From Hepsetus odoe (taxonomy: Eukaryota; Chordata; Actinopteri; Characiformes; Hepsetidae): a DNA stretch of 64,000 bases. Positions 1-13,000 of the stretch are shown in pieces. The first letter of the stretch is position 1, and every line of letters starts with the position of its first letter. Position numbers and translations under genes: made by a program. A model generated the notes under the pieces. It saw only the letters and a program-made list of their open reading frames with translations. It did not search any database and had not been told where the DNA came from. The stretch lies in assembly GCA_017165825.1 (NCBI GenBank), contig CM029393.1, forward strand, positions 4,711,468-4,775,467, read 5' to 3'.

Positions 1-1737
1 CACTCTCGCTCTGTCTTTCTCTCTCTTATGCCTGTCCACTCACATCACAAATGAATATTTCCAGCCATAGTTCCAGCTTTGAAGATATCAAAGGCACATT
101 GGATCCATCCTTCAGCTTCCAGTGCTCAGCCAGAGCACAGTGCTGTGGCCCAGCTCAGTGTGGCCATTTGGCCTAGTGCAGGTGGTCATCTTTACCTTTC
201 ATCAGAGTTGTTAGGTAGACCTGAGAGGCACAGTGAGATAGAGATGTATTAGGTCACCCTGATGCATCCAGCATTTTTATGTGCAATATCTGATAATTTT
301 TTCTCCCATATTGTCAGGGTGAACATCTTGTTTACGGTTTAGTTCCCTACAAAGAAGAAGCACTCCTCTTGTTGAAATCCAGTGTAGTACAGACAGTACA
401 GGAGTCACCAAATGGTATGGTGATGTTATTATCCATTATCTGCCGCTTGTCCCAAACGGGGTCGCGGGGGGGTGCTGGTGTCCAAGCCAGCGCACACAGG
501 GCGAGGACGGGGGACGCACCCTGGACAGGTCGCCAGCCCATCGCAGGGAGGAGCGGGACGGGGACGGCACCTTGCTCAAGGGTACCTCAGGGCAACCCAC
601 CAGGAAGGGGTTCGAACCCCCGATCCGCCGATCACGCGGCCAACACCCTAACCACTAGGCCACCGCTGTATGGTGATGTTAAAAAAAAAAAACCTGTTAC
701 ATCAATGACCACTAGGATCACTAGACTCCCTAAACACTTGTTGTGATCATCACTCATACTATAACAAAACACAGGGTAAAACCTACGTTGACCTTCTTGA
801 ATGGCTGGGGTCTTCTGCTCTGTTCCACCCTAAATAGTCCAGATAGAGATTTCTACTCTGGGGCCTAAGGAAGATGAACCTAGCAGATGAGAAAAGATGT
901 GCTTGGCGGCCAATTCTCATTCAGCAGCCGGCCTTGCCCTGATAATGAGGTGGATCTCAATTATGCTGCTCTGCTGCTGTGAAATGGACCGGAGGCTCCC
1001 GCCACGGTGCCTCTCGAGGCCCTTCAAGCCCCCTTGTCCAAATTGAACTGATGGAGCAGAAAAGTCATTTGATTTTCGCTTTCACCTAAAAAAAAAAAAA
1101 AAAAAAAAAAGTAGACCAGGCCAGACCCAACTGGTAAGAACACCAGGATAGTAGCTGGCTTTGGCTGGCATTCGCAGAGGTCAGGCAACCTGTCGGTGGT
1201 TCACATCAGGTGTGGTTTATAGGGGCATAATTAGATTTGTGATGACAGTCTGTTGACACAGAGTGTATTAATTGGGGTGTCCTGGATTGACATGCATTCA
1301 GATAGCTATCATAAATGTATGAAACTCAGTTCAATGATATTTAATTGCAAGTCCCATAATTGTGGCTTATTAATGACAGCTCCTGTCACCAGCATATGGC
1401 AAAGTTGACCACATATATAGTGAGCCAGCAAGCTAATCTGAAAGGGGTGAAGATGTCATCTGTTCAGTTTGGATTGGGTTGAACTGGATTGCTAAAGTTA
1501 ATTTTTCACTTGAATTCATCCTTTATAATGGAAATGTTGAGGAAAGACTAGTTTGTATTTGTGTCTTTTACAATACCCAAGAGTTCTAGTACTGACCAGT
1601 GATTTCTTTACTCTTTACTCTGAAAACTTTTAACAATGGCAGTGACTACAGCCATAAAGGTTCAGAACTAGTTAGCTACCTAGAGAAACCTGCAAACAGG
1701 TATGAGCCAATGCTGATAAACAGTTTAATTTCCACAG
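1..1737. other. Non-coding 5' part of the window, presumed cdk18 intron
   Basis: I see no exon here. The first recognisable cdk18 exon starts at 1738 in the middle of a codon, so an earlier coding exon must exist. I looked for the expected N-terminal R-R-F-S-L-S type coding sequence in this stretch and did not find it. The stretch holds a reverse-oriented SINE (429-668), a run of 23 A (1088-1110) and otherwise unique sequence. About 890-1080 is richer in G+C than its surroundings and is not obviously repetitive. Confidence 0.6.
429..668 (-). repeat. tRNA-derived SINE, variant with ATGG-type tail
   Basis: Read on the minus strand it starts with a tRNA-like head (ggtggcctagtggttaggg, then a box-B-like ggttcgaac) and ends with a GC-rich body, a G-G-G-A-C-A-A-G-C-G-G-C-A-G motif and ATGG repeats. 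It is nearly the same as the copy at 52663-52896 on the other strand. The body differs from that of the more common SINEs in this window (for example 25536-25790), although the head is shared. The 125-residue open frame over it is an artefact of its GC content. Confidence 0.85.
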
Positions 1738-4700
1738 AGATAGTACCAAACAGCCTGGGTCTGCACAGCCTACACACGGAGCCCAGTCCCCTGGCCTCGG
1801 ACCACCAGGACCAGTCTCCTACTCAGCTACAGTACCGCAACAAAGTCCAGCATCGTCGCTTCTCTATGGAGGTCTGTAGTATCACATCTCTAAGAAAACA
1901 CAAAAAAACTTTCTGTGTGCTGCATGTGTTAGCATCAGTGCTGTGAAAATGTATTTTACTTCAGATTTCCTTCATGTTTGTTTATTAATAACACTATTGT
2001 TTTTAAATTCCAAAAATGTAGTATAATACATAGTACAAACTGATCACAATTAACTGTTTTCCGGTGACTTTGTGATGCATTGGAAACCAGAAACTCACCA
2101 ACACCTACAGTCCTGGAGTATTGGAACAGCCATGGCAACTCATTAAGGGTTTAATTCCTAGTATGAAAAGCTAGATTACATTGAATATAGTACCTTTCAT
2201 ATCTGACCACCCACTTTTTCTTGTGAGCAAAAGCATTTAAGCAGAAAAGCTTAAAAGTAAATCTAAGTAAATTACACAAAATATTCAGTTGCATATCTCT
2301 TGTATATAAAAACGTCATCAGGCCAGTTACCCACTGAATTCACCAAATGGTTGGTTTCTTCTTGTTCAGGCATTTAACACAGCCCTTTTCAGATATCGAT
2401 TGTTCTGGGGGTTTCTCTTTTCAGTCACCTCTTCAGGAGGTAAAAAGCATGATCAATTAGATCAATCGAAGATCTGGTGATTGACTTGGCCAGTCCAAAA
2501 CTTTCCCTGTTTCCTTCCAATTAAGTTCTTTATTTATCTGACATTGTGTTTTGGATCATTATCTTGCTGCATATTAAAATTCCTCCTGATAAGTTAGGAT
2601 GTATATTATTTCTGCAAACTTTAGAATTCATTTTGCTGCTACCACCATGAGATACATCATTAATAATGATTACTGAGCCTGTTCTAACAGCAACCATGAA
2701 AGTCCAAGCCATGACAGAGATCATTCATTCTTTCTCTACGCTTTGGCCTTTCCATTGCTTTCATAGAGATTAATCTTTGTCTCATCAGTCCACTGCTGAT
2801 GAGTGTTTTCCCTCTAGTGGTATGCCCTTTTTATTTATTTCTGCTCTTACAGTTTTCACCAAACAGTGGAATATGATACCTTCACCCCTGCCATGTGTAG
2901 GGTTGTTAATGATGCCACTGACTGTTTTTCTGTGTTTTTTCTTTACTACTCACACATTTTATCTTTCATCAGCTATTGTTGTTTTCCTTAATCAACTGGT
3001 TCAGTCTGCGTTGCTCAGTACACCAGTGGTATCCTTCTTTTATGAACATTTCAAATTGTAGTAAACTAGTTGTAGACATTTTTCAGCTTCAAATTAGACC
3101 CCCCAGCAGAAATCTGATCTTCATGTTTGTTATTAAAAACAAATGCAGTCTTCACAAGTAAAATCCATAGCTTCAACTGAGTAGGTGTAAAGAGCTATTA
3201 TTAGTTTAAACAATCAATTTAACAGGACACACCTGTGTAACAACAACCATCTCATGTTCCAAAACTCTTTCTCAATTTAACAACTGGCTGGTCATTCAGA
3301 GTACTTTTGCTTTGGAAGGGAGGGCAAATACCTTTTCACAGCACAGTACATTTATGGGTTTCAGTAATGGTTGTAATGTATAATGCATAAGACATGGCAG
3401 TGAAATCAGCATACATGAAAACATGAGTCTGAATTGTTCATTATAGTCTGAATTGTTCATGACAAGGAAAAGATAGCCCAAGTCTTGTCGTAAATATCAG
3501 CATCCTTCTGGAGGTGACTTTCATCTTCTTGGAAACAAACAAACCCAAACAACCTCCCACAAAATAGACCCCCGAGGGGGAATAACAGATTAATCAAAGG
3601 CTCCCTCAGCAGCGGCAGCCACCGCCATCATCATCTTCCTCCTCCTCGTCTTCCCCTCTTCTCCAACCCACCATTACTCGCCTGTCCCCTAAGCCCTGAT
3701 TGTGTGTGAAGGACAAATACCGGCCTCGCATTACTGCCCTCTCCTCTGCATCACTTCTGCCAGAAGTCTGGTGAAAAGATGGAGGCTTTGGCTAAATGCA
3801 GCCGACGGGTTATTTTTAAGTCGGGCCCCATATCACAAGAGAGACTTCACATTCAAAGTCCTCCCAAGTCCTGCTGTCAGGCCTTGTGTTCAGCAGCCAT
3901 GAATCTCAAGGAGGGAAATTGGAGTGAATGCCCCCTCCATTTTCAAATCCATTGGGTTCCTTTCTGCTCTCTCGAACCTTTTATCTGCACTGTGCACCCT
4001 TATTTCAGTCCCAGGGGCTAGGCTGAAAATGGCTTGGGAGAGACAGTGGAAGAATCCTTGCTTTCCTTAAAACTGCTAGTTTAACTGTCCCATCATTTAA
4101 ACCTTAAAGACTAAAAAGCAAAAACCCTTGGAATTCAGTCACTTATATAGTTATGTGTGCTAATTTGTCACACTATTACATAATTTAAGATGTACGATAT
4201 TATATAAGCATTTCATTCAGTTCAATTCAATGTTTTCCATATTTAGTCAAGCCCTTGAAAATGTGTCAGACTCTTCTTTGCTGCTTTAAGTTCAATGCTA
4301 AACTTAAAAGAAAGATTATAACTATAAATCATAACAGAATGCCAGAGGTTTTCCTTTTTATTTCGCTGTTCAAAGCTGTCATATTCACCTTGCCATTTAC
4401 TGAATATCTGATGTCTTTGGTGTATGTTTATCTATTTACATATCTGCGGGTTTTTATGTGTAGGATGTGAGTAAGCGTATGTCTTTGCCCATGGACATAC
4501 GCCTGCCACCAGAGTTTCTGAAGAAGCTGCAGATGGAGAGTCCACAACCCTGCAAACCATTAAGCCGCATGTCTAGGCGAGCCTCACTGGTCAGTTGCTT
4601 ATTACTCACATACAAATACTCATGCACATAGGTGGCAACTTCGGGGGTTTGGGTCACTAGTCTCCTATTGATTGAGAAAATCCATTGAAATTAAATTGGA

Positions 4701-5015
4701 CAGATTAATCTGAATAGTCTGATGCTAAAACTTTAAAGATGCAAAAATAGCAATGTTTTTTTCCAGATGAAGGAACCCTAATCAGAAAAAACTGCAGCCT
4801 TGACTTACTGATGAGGTTTGTTCTGGTCAGTGTAGCTGTCCCTAAACCTTTCAATGTCCTTTTTTATTGCCAAGAGGAAGTATACTGAGGGAAACAAGCC
4901 TGCAGATGAATGTAAAGTGATGCTTTTTTACCCATGTATAAAGCAGGCAATAAAATGCTGCTGAACCTCACCAGACAGAACTCAACTGTCCCTTTAGGTG
5001 TGAGTGTGTGTGTGT

Positions 5016-5057
<42 letters not shown>

Positions 5058-7026
5058 TTGCACTGTGAAAGCTGGGATAGGCTCCAGCATCGCCCATGAT
5101 TATGAAAATAAGTGAGTGAGTGATAAAATAATAATAGTAAATTAATGTGTGTTATTTATTTTCAGTCTGATATCGGTTTTGGGAAACTGGAGACCTATGT
5201 GAAACTAGGCAAACTGGGAGAGGTGAGTCCTCACATGCTTTTAGGTTACAGTGGATTGAATCATTTCAGTCTTTAGGCTTTTGCCAAACCAAAGAAATCG
5301 CAATTATACAACATCAAGTAATGCTTCACAAAACTGGCAATACACACAGACTTGATTACAGCAAATAGCAGTATTGTTATTGTCATTGTGTGCTGATTGT
5401 GGATCGACTTAATATGAGCCTCTTTGGCACCACAAAAGCTCATCAATCTCTGATATTCTCAGAGCTGTGCTATACAGAATCTGTCAATTTTCCATTAGCT
5501 GCAAGAAAACATACACACTAGGAAGCATGAAAAATTATGTCCTGTGCACAGCCTAGAGGAATATCCTCATTCATGGCTGCTTTGCTAAAAAAGGATTGTC
5601 TGGAATATCAGACATGGACAGGCTTACACAGATGATAACAAGCAAAAGCATAACAAAGTGAATACCAAATCTGAGTAACAGCTTTTATGTGTTACATGTT
5701 TATTTTTTAATGAAACCTTGTGCGCTTTTGCCCTTGGCAAAGCAGGTGGGGCCGCTCATGGCCTGGCAGCGGTCATGTGCTCCAGACCCAAATGAGTAGA
5801 ATTAATGAGAATTAACGTTTCCTTTTCTTTCATCTGTCTCCCTCTCTCTTCCCTTTACTCACACACAGAGGCATGCACACACATGTGATTGTGGTGACTC
5901 AATTTCTGAAAATCACTTATTTCTAATAGTAGGATCTTCTATTTTCATCCCAGGCAACATATTGCTGCAGGTTCTTCAGGTGAATGTACTGTAGTAAATG
6001 CCTAGCTTGAGTTTATACAAACTAAAATGGTTGAGATCAAGTGTTTGTTCTGCTATGGTAATAAACTTATAACATTATCTTAATTTCTGCAACAGGGTAC
6101 ATATGCTACAGTATTCAAGGGGCGCAGCAAGCTGACAGAAAATCTGGTAGCCCTAAAAGAGATCCGGCTAGAGCATGAAGAAGGAGCCCCGTGCACGGCC
6201 ATCAGGGAAGGTAGTGTCATTCTCTGAGATGCCTTTCTACCCCAGAATAACTGCCGATTTTTAAGCTCCTCGGTTGTTAAAACTCCGGATTGTAGCCAGG
6301 AGTACAAATCCTAGACTAGTGAGCTGCAGGCTTCCTGTCCCCAGGGCCTGAATCTCTCCCCTAAATGAGAGAATGTGTACGTGAGAGGAATTGCTGAAGA
6401 GGGAGGTTAACATGAATCAAGGCTGCCACCCAGTGGGTAGGCTGTTAACTGGCCACAAGTACCAGGACTAAGAGAGGGATTCTGCTGTAGAACCACATGA
6501 GTTATACAGCTTATCTGAAAGACTACAATGATAAATGAAAATGCAGAGTGTTTAACTATGCAGCTGATGCAACATGGAATGGCTAGATTTAGAATTTGCT
6601 AATTTATGACCTCTTCTGTGTTGTTATAGTTTCACTGCTGAAAAACCTGAAGCATGCCAATATTGTTACCCTGCATGACATCATTCACACTGACCGCTGT
6701 CTCACTCTGGTATTTGAGTATTTGGTAAGGCTTGTTTTCACTGTTTTTTTTTTCTTTTCCATAACACAAACTATTTTTAGGGGGCTGGGATGGGGGGGCT
6801 ATTATTCTGCTAAATAAATCACTGTCTGCTGTACTAGCAGCAATTGATGTACATTATGTTCTGAATAGATTCTTTTTTCCAGGACAGTGATCTGAAGCAG
6901 TACCTAGACAACTGTGGAAATCTCATGAGCATACACAATGTGAAGGTGCCTGGGAGATCTTAATTAATCATCAATCATAAAATGTCTACAATTAGAATAA
7001 TAGTAGTTTACATAATTTACTATACA

Positions 7027-7080
<54 letters not shown>

Positions 7081-10000
7081 TATTTATGTTCCAGCTTCTT
7101 CGTGGTTTATCTTATTGTCATAAGAGAAAGATCCTACATAGGGACCTCAAGCCACAGAACTTGCTCATCAATGAAAAGGGAGAACTCAAGCTAGCTGACT
7201 TTGGTGAGTCACTTTCAGCAGATTACACCAGCACTGCTTCTCTTTAGCTGGTCTCACATGGAATAGCAGTGTTCCTTATTCTATTCCCCTCAGCAACAGC
7301 ATGCTTTAGAAGTTTCATACTACATAAATCTCAAGATGACACAAGGCCAATTACTAAGTTACCAAGCAACATTTTTTTCTCAGCCTAAGAATGTTTCATG
7401 TCCCTCCCTGGCTCGTTAGGCCTGGCAAGAGCAAAATCTGTCCCGACAAAAACCTACTCCAATGAGGTGGTGACTTTATGGTACCGACCCCCTGATGTCC
7501 TGCTAGGTTCGACAGAGTACTCTACACCCATAGACATGTGGTGAGTACTTATTAATCGACACACCAGCTGGTGCTATAGGCTACATATAGCTTGAAGTAC
7601 GAAGGAAAGCTTTCTATAACATGTATGATCCTTGATACTCATGGGAGCAAAGCTGTCTCTCACACTGTATTTGCACATCATGCACCATTCAAACTCTTGG
7701 TGGCCAACAAAATCCCATTATTGACTATCTTTGAGATCTCACCCCCTCAAGGATACATATGTATCACTGATTTTTACTTTTTATAGCCATGTATTTTGTT
7801 ATACACAGGAAGCTAAAGTTTATTTCTCAGGCCACTTGGGCTGTTGACTTAGTAACACAAATGTTTTCTTTTTTAAAAGCTCAGACTCTAGTGTTCAATA
7901 AAAAAAAAACCCTGTGTGTTTCAGTAATCTCTGGGATTAGCCCAGTAGACTAATCAATCCATGTGTGACGGCAGCCACATGTCTCTTCCTGATATCTACA
8001 GCTCACAGACTTCCCATGGCCGCCTTCCAAAATGACTAGAAATCAAAGCGCAGGGCAGAAACCATCATCAAATTCACCTTAACCAAAGCCAGAAAATCTA
8101 TTAGAATCCAGTCTTTCATGCGAATTATCCCTGCTACGCAAAAATGTCAAGATTTTTTTCATTTATTTTGGAATGAATGCATTTTATTTTCACAACATAA
8201 TAGAATTAAGTAGAGCGTGGCATTGTGCTTCAAAGTGACAGTTCCCTGCCTCGGTTTCAGGGGTGTGGGGTGCATTCTTTACGAAATGGCAACAGGCCGG
8301 CCCATGTTTCCTGGCTCGACTGTCAAGGAGGAGCTGCACCTGGTCTTTCGCCTCATGGGTACGGTTAACCTTTGACAACTTCAACATTCTGTAAAAAACT
8401 TCAGTGAGGGAAGTGTCATTGCTGCTACATTACATCTTGTTTGAAAGACATGTCAGTATCCTCTAGGTGAAAAAGAAACTCAGGTTGCAAGTCACCCAAA
8501 GGACTCTATATATTTAGCAAAGTGATCCACTTTACATTAGCAATATTCCTTTGCCAGTGTCCAGTGTTATCATCATCTACGCAGGGTACAAATGAATGTA
8601 TTCTATTAGTGAATGTATTCTCTTTTCAACCAGGGACCCCAACTGAGGAGACCTGGCCTGGGATTACTGCTAATGAGGAGTTCAAGTCCTACCTATTCCC
8701 CCAGTATAGAGCCCAGGCTCTTATAAACCACGTTCCCAGGTAACAGAAGTATAAAAAAGCTTTCAGCTACCACGCCAGAATAAACCTTAGGTTGTTAAAT
8801 TGGCTGAACCAGATAAATCACAATAAGTATATGAATTACAAAACAGCATCTCATAAAACAGCAGCAACCAGCATTGTTTGGAATGCAGCTTGCTGAATTC
8901 TCAGAGTTTTGAATAAGAAGGAAAGAGATTATTCAGACTTAGACTCTGCATATTTCATTTGTAAATACTGCAGGAATTTATTAAGCCATTTAGCTATGGC
9001 TTTTCATTTTTGTTTCCATGCATGATTTGCAGGCTGGATACAGAAGGTATTGACCTCCTCTCAGCACTTCTATTGGTAAGTGTGAACATCTTAAAAAATG
9101 CATGAAACATAATACTAGGTTGGACACCTTCTATATGGTATTTGTGCAAATTCATATTCTGAGTGATTCATTGTCATGTCTTCAGTATTTTAACAGTGGG
9201 GCAATAAACTGTGCTGTGCTTGTCCTGTAGCTAGATTTTTTTTTTAAGATTTTATTTTTTTTCATGGGTTTAATATACAGCCTATCTATGATAAAAACTC
9301 TGTAACCTAGGCAAAGATTAAGCATATCCCTGAACAAAATTGCACCAACAATTATGAGTTTCAACTTAAAATCCCTTTTAATCCTCAACTATGCTTAATG
9401 TTTTTAGCCAGGAGCCAAAGCCATGTTCTGCTTATTATTATAATCTTTATTTCAGATTCACAGTAAAAGAAATCCAGAGAACAGCCCTTGAGAGATAATA
9501 AGGATAGTGGTTGACAACCATGTAAGATGAATGGCCCTATACATATAATAATGTTATTATCATGTTGTTCTGTTCTCTATTTTACTGTTAGTCTGTATGT
9601 ACAGATCCATAGCATTATTACTGAGCATGGAGTCAGTTAAATGCTTTATATATCTTCCTCAGCACAGACCTAAAGATATGTCCTGCGAAAAAAGTAGGCA
9701 TTGAGTAGTTTGCTAAAAATATCCTGAAGATTTTTACCCACCTTCAAAAAGCTCTATTGTGCTTCCATCAAATATACCGATATCACTATGCATATTCTGA
9801 AGGAAGCTAAATTCAGAAAAAAACTTGTATGCATTTAGAACTGATATTAATTTATGCTCATCTGCATTATTATACCCTTTGACAAGCAGCAGGAACAGAT
9901 TTACTTAACAAATATGTTTATATATTATAAAATTACTCATCAATGAAACCTTTGTAAAGTCATTTTACATATAAATTAGCTAATGTTTATCAAATTAGAA

Positions 10001-13000
10001 CAAAATGCTAATTTAATTTTATTGACACCAGCTGTGGTCTCAGACTTTTGGACTTGGATTTACACTGTAAATATGTTTGCTCAACATTAGGAGAAAATCT
10101 GTACCAATGAAAGAGAGGGAAGCTATTATAAGAATGCAAAAACAAGAGAAAAACATTAGAGATACTGGTCAAATCTTAGGATTAGTAAAATCAACTGTCT
10201 GGCATATCATTAAGAAGAAAGAATGCACTGGTGAGCTCTTTAATCGCCAAGGGAATGGTAGGCAGAGGAAGACCTCCACTGCTGATGACAGAAGAATCCT
10301 CACTATGATAAAGAAAAATCCCCAATGCTTGTCCAACAGATCAGAGCAATCTTAATGCAGCAGGTGTTTTTGTCAAAGACTATTATCCGCAGAGACTTCT
10401 GGAACAGAATTGCAGAGGCTACACTGCACAATGCAAACCACAACAACAGGATGGCCAGATACAGTCTGTGAAAAAGTACTTTAAAAAAGTGTGCAAAATT
10501 CTAGGAAAAGGTGTTATGGACAAACAAGACCAAAATTAACCTGTATCAGAGTGATGACAAGAGGAAAGTTTGAAGGAAAGTGTGAAGACAAAAAGGAACT
10601 GTCCAAGATCCAAAGCATATCAGCTCATCTGTTAAACATGGTGGTGGGGGTATTACAGCTTGGACATGTTTGGCTGCCACAGGTACTTCACTGATGATGT
10701 AACTGCTGACAGAAGCTGCGCAAGTTCCTCCAAATTAATTGACTACTGCTCCATCCTGCAACAAGATAATGATGCCAAAAATACTGCTAAGGCAATACAA
10801 AAGATTAAAAAAAAAACCTAAAAAAGATAACTCAGAATCACCAAGCCAGTCACCTGATTTAAATCCAGGTGGGCATGCTTTCCATATACTGAAGAAAAAA
10901 CTAAAGGAACAAACCCCAAACCAGCAGGAATTGAAGCTGACTGTAGTAGAGGCTTGGCAGAACATCACCTGAGAAGATACCCAGTACCTGGTGATGTCTA
11001 TGAATCGCAGACTTCAAGCAGTAATTGCATATAAGGGAAATGCAGCAAAGTGATAAATATGACTGCCTTAATATACCTACCATTACTTTTTCCCAAAACT
11101 ATGGTGCCCAAAAATGAGGGTGACTATGTACAAAATGTCATTTCTACATGGTTAGATTAGGCCTGGAATGTACCCTTGGGTCTTTGTCTCAAACACTAGT
11201 GAAGACCTTTCATATACTAACAAAGACATGATAAAACAGGCATAATCCTCATGCAGCAACGAGGCAAATTTTTTTGTGACATTAAAAACCTTAATCAGTT
11301 CTTATTTTAATTTTTGTTTTCGGAATTTCCATTTACTTCCTTATTTCACTCTTTTCTGTTGTTGAGAGCATACTGTTTAGCTGTTACACACCTTTGATTT
11401 CGCAACTTTAGCATTTTAATTTAGAAGAGATCCCAAAAAGAAGAAGAACTCCCTATCAAACTTCACTTCCTATTCTGAATGATGCAAGTTCCTCAGCAGT
11501 TCTGTACTGAACTCATGTTATTTTTGTTGTTTTTGGTATTTTCTTTTTCTTGATTTCACTTTTTCCTGAGTCTGGTTTTAGGCATGTAAACACACTCATT
11601 GACTATTCTTGGCAGACTCACTGAGCTGTCCAGCAAAAACAGGATCTTATCCAGGGCTTAGTGGTAGAGTTTGGCTGAGATGCAGGAGGCTGATGAAAGC
11701 AGCTGCTGCAGGCTCTTCACTGGCTGCCTGCTTCTCAAAGTCCAATTAGAGTTAACGGTAGGAAGTGTCAGGCGAAGAGGTTTATAGCACTATGAAACCA
11801 CAGGTAAACAAAGGCAAGCTGACACTGCTAAATTCTGCTTCAGTCAAGCCGAAGGAGGCAGAGCAGGAAGAGCTGTTAGTGTGGAAGGCCCCCTGCGTGC
11901 AAATCAGGGGGAGAGTTTGAAGAAACAGGATGCTATTTTTTTGGAAAAAATAGCTCTGCAGGAGTGTTTTTAATTATTTTACTTTAACAGGTACCTATAA
12001 CATACTAATTAACATCATTCCTTCATGATTTGGCAGATTTAGAGAAAGGACTAATTTTGATCTGCTGTACCTGTCCAAATAAGAAAGGCAATATATTGAT
12101 ATAACATTTAAAGTTTGAAATATACTGACGCCATATATATAAGTGTGTGTCATTTTACTAAGATTGATGGAGGAAAATTTAAAGATAATTAGTGCCCCTA
12201 TTATAATTATTATCATTATTGCTGCATTGTTTTTCAATCCTACTTTAGTAGAGGTGTGTATTCCTGTCTGCAGATAGGTTTAATTCCCACGGCGTAAGCG
12301 TGACGGGTAACCCGTCAGTGTGATGAAGGAGCAGGGCGATCCGTTAACAGTGACAGCGTGCTTAATGAACGGGGGCTGTGCACCTGTTTCACATCAGGAG
12401 CCGCACAGAGTAATCACAGCCGGTTTCAGACGGTGACAAACGGGACACGTTGTGTGATGCAGTGGTTTGTTTGGGAATGAGAAGGTTATGGCTGAAACTT
12501 ACTAGTGCTAACGTCAAACCAGACACAAGCACACATCCAATCAGGAAAAGAGAAGCAGAGACTTTCAAACATATATGAGCCCTTGTATACAGGGTCCATT
12601 TATGTAGGTAATTTGTACTCGGTAGACAGTTTATTTATTATTATTTATTAATTTAGCAATAAATTGAGCCTTAGCCAGGTCTATTTTTTTACAATCAAAT
12701 TTTCTCCTGTTTAGTTGCATCCAGTTTCACCCACTACCTAGTACTCAATTGCAAGATACCATAAACACTAGGATGATTTAGAATAGAAGGTACTTTATAT
12801 AAAGTGTTTACATATTAGTCGTTGCTGTCTTCTAACGGCTGCTAAAGTCAATGGACAATTTAGCATGCTTGGAGAAGGAGGCTTACAACCAATTATGTTA
12901 TGTTATGTGCATCAGATGCCAGCAGTGGAGGAAAGGGAAGGTAATCCTAAACACCCAGAAAGCGCAAAACCACAGATGGCTGTGGTATCATTGGGGATCT

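Noticed and set aside
369..746. 125-residue open frame
   Set aside because: It lies over a GC-rich SINE in the reverse orientation; the same happens at 52653-52959.
1599..1737. Upstream part of the open frame entering cdk18 exon 1738-1871 as an alternative N-terminus
   Set aside because: It does not resemble the kinase family, and a good acceptor (tttccacag) sits at 1737; it is intron read in frame.
8978..9020. miR-135-like hairpin (tatggcttttcatt, with aagccat nearby)
   Set aside because: The match stops after ~14 bases and the possible stem is only 7 base pairs; too short for a miRNA precursor, although miR-135b lies near CDK18 in mammals.
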